Assembly: GCA_041879425.1 (NCBI GenBank)
Contig: CP090854.1
Span: 2,914,001 to 2,978,000, forward strand
Source of the DNA: Vibrio pomeroyi
GTDB taxonomy: Bacteria > Pseudomonadota > Gammaproteobacteria > Enterobacterales > Vibrionaceae
Reading direction: 5' to 3'
DNA length: 64,000 bases
Below are positions 56,615 through 64,000 of this stretch, one piece after another (position 1 is the stretch's first letter; every line of letters starts with the position of its first letter). The translations under genes were made by a program, and so were the position numbers. The notes under the pieces were generated by a model. That model had not been told where the DNA came from. It saw only the letters and a list, made by a program, of their open reading frames with translations, and made no database searches.

Positions 56615-56642
56615 AAAAAAAGGAGCAATAAATGCTCCTTTT
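56615..56642 (-). terminator. terminator of rpsO
   Basis: AAAGGAGCA / TGCTCCTTT stem with loop ATAAA, followed by TTTTTTTGTGCC on the minus strand. It lies 29 bp after the rpsO stop. Some read-through into pnp is expected by analogy with E. coli. Confidence 0.9.
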
Positions 56643-56670
56643 CTTCAAACAGTCTTTGCAGACATCGCTA

Positions 56671-56940
56671 TTAGCGACGTAGGCCTAGGCGCTTGATTAG
56701 ATCTTGGTAACGAGAAAGGTCTTTACCTTTCAGGTAGTCAAGAAGCTTACGACGGCTAGAAACCATACGTAGAAGACCACGACGGCTGTGGTGATCGCCT
56801 TTGTGTGCTTTGAAGTGACCTTGAAGGTGGTTGATAGAAGCAGTTAGTAGTGCTACTTGTACTTCTGGTGAACCAGTATCGCCTTCAGCGCGTGCGTATT
56901 CTGCAACGATTGCTGCTTTAGTTTCTGCATTCAGAGACAT
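56671..56940 (-). CDS. rpsO: 30S ribosomal protein S15
   Basis: 89 residues, the standard length. It starts [20 protein letters not shown] and contains [20 protein letters not shown], the 16S rRNA-binding region. AGGAGAG precedes the ATG. S15 binds the central domain of 16S rRNA and, in E. coli, its own mRNA. It lies between truB and pnp, as in E. coli. Confidence 0.98.
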   Translation of the reverse strand: MSLNAETKAAIVAEYARAEGDTGSPEVQVALLTASINHLQGHFKAHKGDHHSRRGLLRMVSSRRKLLDYLKGKDLSRYQDLIKRLGLRR

Positions 56941-57068
56941 AATTCTCTCCTGATAAGAGTAGTTTAATATTTGTAGCAGCCAATCTCTGATTCAGCCGCT
57001 ACGCGAGCCGAGGATTATAGGGAAGTTTGTCAGTTGGTGCAATAACAATCGAACGCCTTAAAAACGAA

Positions 57069-57100
57069 AAAAGCGAACCGCCTAAATTCAGCGTCCGCTT
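57069..57100 (-). terminator. imperfect terminator after truB
   Basis: AAGCG / CGCTT outer and CGC / GCG inner stems with small internal loops; on the minus strand TTTTTTCG follows. It lies about 50 bp after the truB stop and 130 bp before the rpsO start. Confidence 0.6.
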
Positions 57101-57151
57101 TCTTTCTTATTTGCTCGTCTTTAACGACTCAGCGCGAATATCTCACTCGAT

Positions 57152-58111
57152 TTAAGCACTCGCTTGTGGTTCTTCATCTCTGAAAACAACCAAACGTTTC
57201 GGTGCTACACGGCCATCTTCAGCAATTTGAGCAACGCCAACAAACAGCTTCTCTTCACCGCTTGTCATGCGAACCGTACCTTCCGTTGGGGCACCAGCAA
57301 CCTGAACAGGCATACCGTGCTGAACTAGGTCAGTCAGTTCCGCATTCAGGTTTACTTCTGGTAAGTCTTCAACAGCAGTGTCCATTGGCATCAACAGTGG
57401 ATCAAGCAGCTCTTTCGGTGCAATTTCTTGCGCCTGCGCTTGCTCTAAGATCTCGTTCAGTTGTTCCAAGGTTACCATACGCTCATAAGGGTACTTTGCT
57501 ACACCTGTACGACGAAGCATAGTCACGTGAGCACCACAACCTAGCATCTCACCAAGATCGTCGGTGATTGTGCGGATGTAAGTACCTTTTGAACAATGCA
57601 CTTCCATCTCAACTTCATCGCCTTCAAAGCGAAGCAGTTCAATAGAGTACACCGTGATCTTACGAGACTCACGAGGAACCTCGATACCTGCACGTGCGTA
57701 TTCATACAAAGGCTTACCTTGATATTTCAATGCAGAGAACATTGAAGGGATCTGGTCAGTTTCACCTTTGAAGGTTTCGATACAACGCTCAAGTTGTTCT
57801 TGAGTCACGTTTACATCACGTGTCTCTACCACTTCACCATCTGAGTCAGAGGTATTGGTACGCTCACCAAGCTTAGCGATCACTACGTAGCGCTTATCAG
57901 AATCTAGAAGAAACTGAGAGAACTTCGTTGCTTCACCAAGACAAATTGGCAGCATGCCAGTCGCAAGAGGATCCAGAGCACCGGTGTGCCCTGCCTTCTC
58001 TGCAAAGTAAATACGCTTTACTTTTTGCAGTGCATCATTAGACGAAATGCCTGTTGGCTTATCTAATAGAATTACCCCGTTAATAGGGCGACCTTTACGA
58101 CGGCGAGCCAT
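57152..58111 (-). CDS. truB: tRNA pseudouridine55 synthase TruB
   Basis: 319 residues. The catalytic motif is GALDPLATG with Asp47; PUA-like C-terminal part. It makes Psi55 in the T-loop of most tRNAs. It begins [20 protein letters not shown], typical of TruB. It overlaps the rbfA stop by 1 bp (TAATG-type coupling). Confidence 0.97.
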   Translation of the reverse strand: MARRRKGRPINGVILLDKPTGISSNDALQKVKRIYFAEKAGHTGALDPLATGMLPICLGEATKFSQFLLDSDKRYVVIAKLGERTNTSDSDGEVVETRDVNVTQEQLERCIETFKGETDQIPSMFSALKYQGKPLYEYARAGIEVPRESRKITVYSIELLRFEGDEVEMEVHCSKGTYIRTITDDLGEMLGCGAHVTMLRRTGVAKYPYERMVTLEQLNEILEQAQAQEIAPKELLDPLLMPMDTAVEDLPEVNLNAELTDLVQHGMPVQVAGAPTEGTVRMTSGEEKLFVGVAQIAEDGRVAPKRLVVFRDEEPQASA

Positions 58112-58524
58112 TACTCTTCGCCCTTAGACTGAGTTTCGTCAGTACGGCCAGCTTCTTGTTGCTTACGCTTATCATCGTTTAGCACTTCACTTACTAGGTT
58201 AGACATGCGCATGCCTTCTACTAGTGTGTTGTCGTAAGTAAAACGAACTTCAGGCGTTAGACGGTGACGAATACGCTTGCCTAGCGCCATACGGATTGGC
58301 ACTTCGTGCTCTTTAAGAGCAGCAAGACATGATTCAGGTGTTTGCTCGCCAATACATAGGAAAGTAACAAATACTTTTGCGTAAGCAAGGTCACGAGACA
58401 CTTCTACGTCTGAGATCGTTACCATACCGATACGTGAGTCACGAACTTCACGTTGTAGGATAAGTGCTAGCTCTTTTTGAAGCTGCTGAGACACGCGCTG
58501 CGTGCGGCTAAATTCTTTTGACAT
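58111..58524 (-). CDS. rbfA: 30S ribosome-binding factor A
   Basis: 137 residues of the KH-like RbfA family: [20 protein letters not shown] and [20 protein letters not shown], with a basic C-terminus. It binds immature 30S subunits and helps 16S 5' processing; cold-shock induced in E. coli. A strong GC-rich hairpin lies 23 bp upstream of its start. Confidence 0.96.
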   Translation of the reverse strand: MSKEFSRTQRVSQQLQKELALILQREVRDSRIGMVTISDVEVSRDLAYAKVFVTFLCIGEQTPESCLAALKEHEVPIRMALGKRIRHRLTPEVRFTYDNTLVEGMRMSNLVSEVLNDDKRKQQEAGRTDETQSKGEE

Positions 58525-58546
58525 TTTCTTTTCTCACTTAGAAAGA

Positions 58547-58575
58547 TGGGGGGCTTGGTAATTACCAGCCCCCCA
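58547..58575. other. strong GC-rich stem-loop between infB and rbfA
   Basis: TGGGGGGCT / AGCCCCCCA arms (9 bp) extended by GGTA/TACC past one bulged T. No T run follows on the coding strand, so it does not look like a classical terminator. It lies in the 134-bp infB-rbfA gap. Confidence 0.8.
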
Positions 58576-58658
58576 TGGTGTATTCAACAACCGATTACTT
58601 ATTACCTTTACTAGTAATGTTAGTAACCTTAGTCAATATGTCGAGTCGTACAGACTGA

Positions 58659-61349
58659 TTAGTCTAGAGTACGTTGAACCTCAACGATTTCGAATACTTC
58701 GATCTGGTCACCAACGCGTACGTCGTTGTAGTTCTTAACGCCAACACCACACTCGTAACCATTCTTAACTTCTTGAACATCGTCTTTAAAGCGACGAAGT
58801 GACTCTAGCTCACCTTCGTAGATAACAACGTTTTCACGAAGTACACGAATTGGGTTGCTACGCTTAATCGTACCTTCAGTAACGATACAACCAGCGATTG
58901 CACCAAGTTTAGGCGACTTAAATACGTCACGAACTTGAGCAAGACCAATGATCTCTTGACGGAATTCAGGAGCAAGCATACCGCCCATTGCCTGTTTCAC
59001 TTCGTCGATCAGTTGGTAAATGATTGAGTAGTAACGTAGATCTAGGTTTTCGTTCTGAACCGTGTTACGCGCAGTTGCGTCAGCACGAACGTTGAAACCA
59101 AGGATGATAGCGTTAGAAGCTGCTGCAAGTGTTGCATCAGTTTCAGTAATACCACCAACACCAGAACCTACGATGTTCACTTTAACTTCGTCAGTAGACA
59201 GTTTCAGTAGAGAATCAGCGATTGCTTCTACAGAGCCTTGAACGTCAGCTTTTAGTACTACGTTCAGTTCAGCAACTTCACCAGCAGCCATGTTCGCGAA
59301 CATGTTCTCTAGTTTAGCTTTCTGTTGACGAGCTAGTTTAACATCACGGAATTTACCTTGACGGTAGTTCGCTACTTCACGTGCTTTACGCTCGTCACGA
59401 ACAACAGTTGCTTCATCACCAGAAGCAGGAACGCCAGATAGACCTAGAATCTCTACAGGGATAGAAGGACCCGCTGTAGTTACTTCTTTACCGTTCTCAT
59501 CGCGCATTGCACGAACACGGCCGTACTCTTGACCACAAAGAACGATGTCGCCTTTGTTTAGAGTACCAGACTGTACTAGTACTGTTGCAACTGGACCACG
59601 ACCTTTATCAAGACGAGATTCAACAACAACACCAGACGCCATGCCTTCTTTAACAGCTGTCAGTTCAAGAACTTCAGACTGAAGAAGGATAGCTTCTAGA
59701 AGACCATCGATATTTGTACCCTGTTTAGCAGAGATGTGAACGAACATGTTCTCACCGCCCCATTCCTCAGGGATTACGTCGTATTGAGCTAGCTCATTCT
59801 TAACGTTGTCTGGGTTTGCACCCTCTTTATCGATCTTGTTCACAGCAACAATCAGAGGAACGCCTGCCGCTTTCGCGTGCTGGATTGCTTCGATTGTTTG
59901 TGGCATTACTCCATCGTCTGCTGCAACTACTAGTACAACGATATCTGTCGCTTGAGCACCACGAGCACGCATAGCTGTAAACGCCGCGTGTCCAGGAGTA
60001 TCAAGGAAAGTGATCATGCCGTTGTCAGTATCTACGTGGTAAGCACCGATGTGCTGCGTGATACCGCCAGCTTCGCCAGAAGCAACGTGTGCTTTACGAA
60101 TGTAATCCAGTGTTGAAGTTTTACCGTGGTCAACGTGACCCATGATAGTAACAACAGGAGCACGACCTTCAGCGATTGCATCGCTATCACGGTCAGCTAG
60201 TACTGCTTCTTCAAGTTCGTTTTCTTTACGTAGGATTACCTTGTGACCCATTTCTTCAGCAACAAGTTGTGCTGTTTCTTGGTCGATCACTTGGTTGATA
60301 GTCGCCATAGCGCCCATCTTCATCATTACTTTGATAACTTCAGTTGCTTTAACTGACATCTTGCTAGCCAGTTCAGAAACAACGATAGTCTCGCCGATAG
60401 CAACGTCAGATTTAGCAACAGTTGCTGACTTATCGAAGCCTTGCTGCATTGAAGTTGGTTTCGCAAGCTTACCTTTAGCACCACGACCACGTTGGTTACG
60501 ACCACCACGGTTGTTGCCAGGTTGGTTAGCTGGAGCTGCTTTCTTTTTACGACGACGAGGCGCTTTTTCTTCTTTCTGATCCGCTGCATCTTCAGCTTCA
60601 CGCGCGTAAGTAGAAGTAGTCACGTGGTAGTCCGCAGACTTCTCTTGTTCTTTCTTCTTCTTCTCTTCTTCAGTCCAGCGAGCTTCGTTTTCTTCAGCTA
60701 GCTTACGAGCTTCCTCTACAAGCTTAGCTGCTTCAGCTTCTGCTTTACGAGTTGCTTCTTGCTCTTGACGAGCTTTTAGTTCATCCGCTTCTTTTTTCGC
60801 TTGTGCGTTAGCGTCTGCATTTTTTGAATTCATGTCTTTTTTAGCCTTTTCAGCTTGTGCGCGTTGAGCTTTTTCTTCAGCATCACGTTTTGCATCCGCT
60901 TCACGTTTTGCTTTCTCATCAGCTTCGCGCTGTGCTTTCTCTGCAGCTTCACGTTTCGCAAGCTCTTCAGCTTCTTGACGTGCTTTCTCTTCCGCTTCAC
61001 GTGATGCTGCATCCTCAGCTTCACGTTTCGCTTCGTCTTCAATAGCGCTGCGCTTCACGTAAGTACGTTTTTTACGTACCTCTACTTGAACATCCTTACT
61101 CTTACCGCCTCCAGCGGCAACACTTAGCGTGCTGCGGGTCTTGCGTTGAAGAGTTAAACGAGTCGGCTCTGCTTCACCAGAAGTATCGCCATGCTCCTTT
61201 TTAAGGTGCGTTAGCAATGTTTGCTTCTCTGAATCAGTTACTTGATCCGACCCTGATTTCTTCATGCCTGCATCAGCAAGTTGTTCAATTAAGCGGTCAA
61301 CTGGCGTACCAATCTCTTCACTCAGTGCTTTAACTGTTAATTGTGTCAT
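58659..61349 (-). CDS. infB: translation initiation factor IF-2
   Basis: 896 residues. IF2_N repeat at the start ([20 protein letters not shown]), a long charged Lys/Glu/Ala coiled region at about 105-240, a Gly/Arg-rich linker near 280-293, a second IF2_N segment, then the GTPase with GHVDHGKTS (404-412), DTPGHAAF and NKIDKEGA, and domains II-IV. It brings fMet-tRNA to the 30S. The charged N-terminal half is low complexity, so its other frames show meaningless open stretches. Confidence 0.98.
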   Translation of the reverse strand: MTQLTVKALSEEIGTPVDRLIEQLADAGMKKSGSDQVTDSEKQTLLTHLKKEHGDTSGEAEPTRLTLQRKTRSTLSVAAGGGKSKDVQVEVRKKRTYVKRSAIEDEAKREAEDAASREAEEKARQEAEELAKREAAEKAQREADEKAKREADAKRDAEEKAQRAQAEKAKKDMNSKNADANAQAKKEADELKARQEQEATRKAEAEAAKLVEEARKLAEENEARWTEEEKKKKEQEKSADYHVTTSTYAREAEDAADQKEEKAPRRRKKKAAPANQPGNNRGGRNQRGRGAKGKLAKPTSMQQGFDKSATVAKSDVAIGETIVVSELASKMSVKATEVIKVMMKMGAMATINQVIDQETAQLVAEEMGHKVILRKENELEEAVLADRDSDAIAEGRAPVVTIMGHVDHGKTSTLDYIRKAHVASGEAGGITQHIGAYHVDTDNGMITFLDTPGHAAFTAMRARGAQATDIVVLVVAADDGVMPQTIEAIQHAKAAGVPLIVAVNKIDKEGANPDNVKNELAQYDVIPEEWGGENMFVHISAKQGTNIDGLLEAILLQSEVLELTAVKEGMASGVVVESRLDKGRGPVATVLVQSGTLNKGDIVLCGQEYGRVRAMRDENGKEVTTAGPSIPVEILGLSGVPASGDEATVVRDERKAREVANYRQGKFRDVKLARQQKAKLENMFANMAAGEVAELNVVLKADVQGSVEAIADSLLKLSTDEVKVNIVGSGVGGITETDATLAAASNAIILGFNVRADATARNTVQNENLDLRYYSIIYQLIDEVKQAMGGMLAPEFRQEIIGLAQVRDVFKSPKLGAIAGCIVTEGTIKRSNPIRVLRENVVIYEGELESLRRFKDDVQEVKNGYECGVGVKNYNDVRVGDQIEVFEIVEVQRTLD

Positions 61350-61371
61350 ACCGCTTTCTCTCCTTGCTGAA

Positions 61372-62859
61372 TTATTCTTCGTCGCCGAACCAACAGATGT
61401 TACGCGCAGCCATAATTAGCTCGCCCGCACGCTCTGCAGTTAGGTCTTCAATGCCTTCTAGTTCATCAACGCCTTGGTCAGCTAGGTCTTCCAATGTTGC
61501 CACGCCTTTAGCTGCCAGTTTGTAAGCCATTTCACGTTCTAGGCCTTCAAGAGCTAGCAAGTCTTCAGCAGGCTCAACACCGTCGAAAGTTTCTTCTTTC
61601 GCTAGTGCTAGAGTCGTTAGTGCATCTTTAGCACGGCTACGAAGTTCTTCAACGATGCCTTCGTCTAGGCCATCTACTTCAAGAAGTTCGTTTACTGGTA
61701 CGTAAGCCACTTCTTCTAGTGTAGAGAAACCTTCTTCAACAAGCAGTTGAGCAAAGTCTTCTTCGATGTCTAGGTGCTTCATGAAGTTTTCAATAGAAGC
61801 AACTGCTTCTTCTTGGTGTTTCTTCTGAAGGTCTTCAACCGTCATTACGTTTAGTTCCCAACCAGTCAGTTGAGATGCTAGACGTACGTTTTGACCGCTA
61901 CGGCCGATAGCTTGTGCTAGGTTATCCGCTTCAACAGCGATATCCATAGAGTGTGCATCTTCATCAACGATGATAGAAGCAACGTCAGCAGGAGCCATTG
62001 CGTTGATTACGAACTGAGCCGGGTTATCGTCCCAAAGTACGATATCGATACGCTCGCCGCCAAGCTCACCAGAAACAGCTTGTACACGTGCACCACGCAT
62101 ACCAACACACGCACCAACAGGGTCAATACGCTTGTCGTTTGTTTTCACAGCGATTTTAGCACGAGAACCAGCGTCACGTGCAGCACCTTTAAGTTCAATT
62201 AGCTCTTCGCCAATCTCAGGTACTTCAACGCGGAATAGTTCAGCAAGCATTTCAGGCTTAGAGCGAGTAATGAATAGCTGGAAACCACGAGCTTCAGGTT
62301 TAACTGCGTATAGAAGACCACGAACACGGTCACCTGGACGGAAGTTCTCACGAGGAAGTTGGTCATCACGAAGGATTACCGCTTCAGCGTTGTTACCTAG
62401 GTCTAGGATAATAGTGTCACGGTTAACTTTCTTAACAACACCCGTTACTAGCTCACCTTCGTTGTCGATGAACTGTTCAACGATTTGAGCACGTTCAGCT
62501 TCACGTACTTTCTGTACGATAACTTGCTTAGCTGTTTGAGTCGTAATACGGTCAAATGTAACTGATTCGATGTCGTCTTCGATGAAACCGCCAAGTTCGA
62601 TCTCTGGATCATCGTACTTTGCAGCTTCAAGAGAGATCTCTTTCGTTGGGAATTCAACTTCTTCAACAGCTTCCCAGCGACGGAAAGTTTCGAAATCACC
62701 TGTTTTACGGTCGATTTCAACACGAACTTCAATTTCTAGTTCGCTTTTCTTTTTAGTTGCTGTTGCAAGCGCGATTTCAAGCGCTTCAAAAATACGCTCA
62801 CGAGGAACTGCTTTCTCGTTAGAAACAGCTTCTACTACCGCCAAAATTTCTTTGTTCAT
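61372..62859 (-). CDS. nusA: transcription termination/antitermination factor NusA
   Basis: 495 residues. N-terminal RNAP-binding domain ([20 protein letters not shown]), S1 domain ([20 protein letters not shown]), KH1/KH2 ([20 protein letters not shown] and [20 protein letters not shown]) and two C-terminal acidic repeats. It controls pausing, termination and antitermination. Start follows AGAGGCTAG after rimP by 35 bp. The rimP-nusA-infB order is the standard one. Confidence 0.98.
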   Translation of the reverse strand: MNKEILAVVEAVSNEKAVPRERIFEALEIALATATKKKSELEIEVRVEIDRKTGDFETFRRWEAVEEVEFPTKEISLEAAKYDDPEIELGGFIEDDIESVTFDRITTQTAKQVIVQKVREAERAQIVEQFIDNEGELVTGVVKKVNRDTIILDLGNNAEAVILRDDQLPRENFRPGDRVRGLLYAVKPEARGFQLFITRSKPEMLAELFRVEVPEIGEELIELKGAARDAGSRAKIAVKTNDKRIDPVGACVGMRGARVQAVSGELGGERIDIVLWDDNPAQFVINAMAPADVASIIVDEDAHSMDIAVEADNLAQAIGRSGQNVRLASQLTGWELNVMTVEDLQKKHQEEAVASIENFMKHLDIEEDFAQLLVEEGFSTLEEVAYVPVNELLEVDGLDEGIVEELRSRAKDALTTLALAKEETFDGVEPAEDLLALEGLEREMAYKLAAKGVATLEDLADQGVDELEGIEDLTAERAGELIMAARNICWFGDEE

Positions 62860-62894
62860 TAATCTAGCCTCTTAAGCTCTTCTCTCTAGGAGAA

Positions 62895-63350
62895 CTAAAA
62901 TTTAGGGATCAGGTTCGCTTTCGCAATATTGCTCAGGACGAATTCTTCTTCTTGTCCTTCAACCAATACTTTTACTGTCTCGCCTTCAATAGATTGGATA
63001 TCACCTTTCCATTTGCGACGGTTGCCGACAGCCATTTTCAAAACGATGCTTACCTCGTGACCAATAAATTGTTGGTAATGCTCTGCTTTGAACAGTGGTC
63101 TCTCTAAACCTGGTGAAGACACTTCAAGGTTATAAGCCACTGAAATTGGATCTTCAACGTCCATTACGGCACTTACTTGGTGACTAACTTCAGCGCAATC
63201 ATCTACATTGATACCGTTTGGTGAATCGATGTAAATACGTAGCGTTGAATGCTCACCAGCACGAATAAATTCTAATCCAACTAACTCATAACCTGATGCT
63301 GCTACTGGAGCGTCAAGCATTTCAGTAAGTTGTCTTTCTAAACCAGTCAT
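62895..63350 (-). CDS. rimP: ribosome maturation factor RimP
   Basis: 151 residues. It starts [20 protein letters not shown] and contains [20 protein letters not shown] and [20 protein letters not shown], the RimP signature, with an Sm-like C-terminus. It is needed for 30S maturation. GGAG lies eight bases before the ATG. A hairpin with a T7 tail (63375-63387) ends about 20 bp before the start. Confidence 0.97.
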   Translation of the reverse strand: MTGLERQLTEMLDAPVAASGYELVGLEFIRAGEHSTLRIYIDSPNGINVDDCAEVSHQVSAVMDVEDPISVAYNLEVSSPGLERPLFKAEHYQQFIGHEVSIVLKMAVGNRRKWKGDIQSIEGETVKVLVEGQEEEFVLSNIAKANLIPKF

Positions 63351-63367
63351 TTAACCACTCCAGAAAC

Positions 63368-63387
63368 AAAAAAAGGGCTCAAAGCCC
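63368..63387 (-). terminator. terminator-like hairpin directly before rimP
   Basis: GGGCT / AGCCC (63375-63387) with a 3-nt loop; on the minus strand it is followed by TTTTTTTG, then the rimP ribosome-binding site. A short but complete terminator signature in the leader of an essential operon. Confidence 0.75.
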
Positions 63388-63408
63388 AATTTAAATTCCA
63401 AGCAAACA

Positions 63409-63440
63409 TTATCTAAATACATTTACAAATGCTTAGATAA
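63409..63440. other. nested inverted repeat in the rimP leader
   Basis: TTATCTAA / TTAGATAA outer arms with an inner CATTT/AAATG pair. AT-rich, directly beside the terminator at 63443-63469. Confidence 0.55.
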
Positions 63441-63442
63441 CA

Positions 63443-63469
63443 AAAAACCCCGTATAAGCCGGGGTTTTT
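63443..63469. terminator. bidirectional terminator between tRNA-fMet and rimP
   Basis: AAAAACCCCG / CGGGGTTTTT, a 10-bp perfect stem with a 7-nt loop and T runs on both strands. It would stop most tRNA transcription before rimP. Confidence 0.92.
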
Positions 63470-63522
63470 GTTGCTGGACCCTTATATGCTAAGTGCCATC
63501 ACATTCGATATCGCACTTAACT

Positions 63523-63543
63523 CACAGTGAGGTTCACACTGTG
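63523..63543. other. inverted repeat after tRNA-fMet
   Basis: CACAGTG / CACTGTG, 7-bp perfect arms with a 7-nt spacer, 42 bp after the tRNA 3' end. No T run. Confidence 0.6.
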
Positions 63544-63584
63544 CAAACTTGCTACCAATACAAGCTATATAATAGCATTGAAAT

Positions 63585-63661
<77 letters not shown>

Positions 63662-63714
63662 TCCGACTTGCGAGCATTATACGCCCAACAAGATGTTTTA
63701 CAAGTTTGTAAACA

Positions 63715-63799
63715 TGGTGCCGAGAGAGGGACTCGAACCCTCACACCCTAAGGCACTAGCACCTCATGCTAGCGTGTCTACCAATTTCACCATCTCGGC
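63715..63799 (-). tRNA. leuU: tRNA-Leu(GAG)
   Basis: 85 nt including encoded CCA. Long variable arm of a class II tRNA; acceptor starts GCCGAGA and ends TCTCGGCACCA; anticodon GAG at 63763-63765, reading CUC/CUU. It follows secG, as leuU does in E. coli. Confidence 0.97.
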
Positions 63800-63815
63800 A
63801 TCAAATCTTTACAGA

Positions 63816-64000
63816 TTATTGTGGAATTTCATCGCCTTGCGATGGAACTTCACTCACTGCATCATCAGCTTGCTGAATTACCTGACCTTGGGTCGGATCA
63901 ATCCACTGTGACTCAGTCTTATGTGTAGACATATTACCAAGCACTAAGCTAAGGATAAAAAATGTAGTTGCAAAAATTGCAGTCATTCGGGTAAGGAAAT
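63816..64000 (-). CDS. secG: preprotein translocase subunit SecG (C-terminal part)
   Basis: The last 61 codons are visible; the N-terminus lies outside the window. It reads FLTRMTAIFATTFFILSLVL as the second membrane helix, then a polar tail ending SQGDEIPQ. The FLTRxTAxxAxxFFxxS pattern is the SecG signature. SecG is the small accessory subunit of the SecYEG channel. It precedes leuU and metY as in E. coli. Confidence 0.93.
   Translation of the reverse strand, partial: FLTRMTAIFATTFFILSLVLGNMSTHKTESQWIDPTQGQVIQQADDAVSEVPSQGDEIPQ

Noticed and set aside
60295..61045. Several open frames opposite or within the infB N-terminal half
   Set aside because: They arise from the Lys/Glu/Ala-rich low-complexity repeats of infB, have no ribosome-binding sites and give Arg/Leu/Phe-rich nonsense proteins.
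63523..63543. CRP site after tRNA-fMet
   Set aside because: The GTGA/TCAC elements are separated by 3 bp, not 6, so it does not fit a CRP dimer; kept only as an inverted repeat.

Overview
The window comes from a gammaproteobacterial chromosome, almost certainly a Vibrio (main chromosome). The basis is gene content and order: secG-tRNA-Leu-tRNA-fMet-rimP-nusA-infB-rbfA-truB-rpsO-pnp-nlpI, deoCABD next to nupC, serB/ytjB, a stand-alone second EF-G beside radA and a two-PilZ protein like V. cholerae PlzC, and a VF530-type (DUF2132) gene. A Splendidus-clade Vibrio is a reasonable guess but is not proven from sequence alone.

Positions 1-27,400 look accessory. A truncated GH36 alpha-galactosidase faces a LacI-type repressor, with two near-identical operators between and beside them. 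A LysR regulator faces a chromate transporter. Then comes an 18-gene minus-strand operon (21,682 down to 5,627): two Flp prepilins, TadV peptidase, an AAA+ ATPase, RcpC, RcpA secretin, a small lipoprotein, TadG-E-F, TadZ-A-B-C-D, and finally an STT3-like membrane glycosyltransferase, a GtrB-like GT2 and a SAM methyltransferase. An AraC-type gene faces it. The layout suggests a Flp pilus with a dedicated glycan-transfer module; this is the best candidate for an undescribed system. An acyl-CoA synthetase and two copies of a [DUF1127 microprotein / divergent GcvA-like LysR] module follow, then a 7-bp tandem repeat array.

Positions 27,400-46,200 are mostly core: EF-G2, radA, PlzC-like, serB/ytjB, the deoCABD nucleoside operon with a different perfect stem-loop in each intergenic gap, nupC with a consensus CRP site, a TatD-family nuclease, prfC, holD-rimI and a GNAT gene.

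Positions 46,200-51,100 hold the O2-independent ubiquinone genes ubiT (minus) and ubiUV (plus) around a PAS-GGDEF-EAL protein. Both ubi promoters show an FNR-like box placed exactly for class II activation, and this relocates the ubiT start to a GTG.

Positions 51,100-64,000 hold a MATE transporter and a MarR regulator sharing a duplicated 19-bp operator, nlpI, pnp with a long leader hairpin, rpsO, truB, rbfA, infB, nusA, rimP, two tRNAs and the end of secG. No CRISPR array, insertion sequence, rRNA or prophage was seen.
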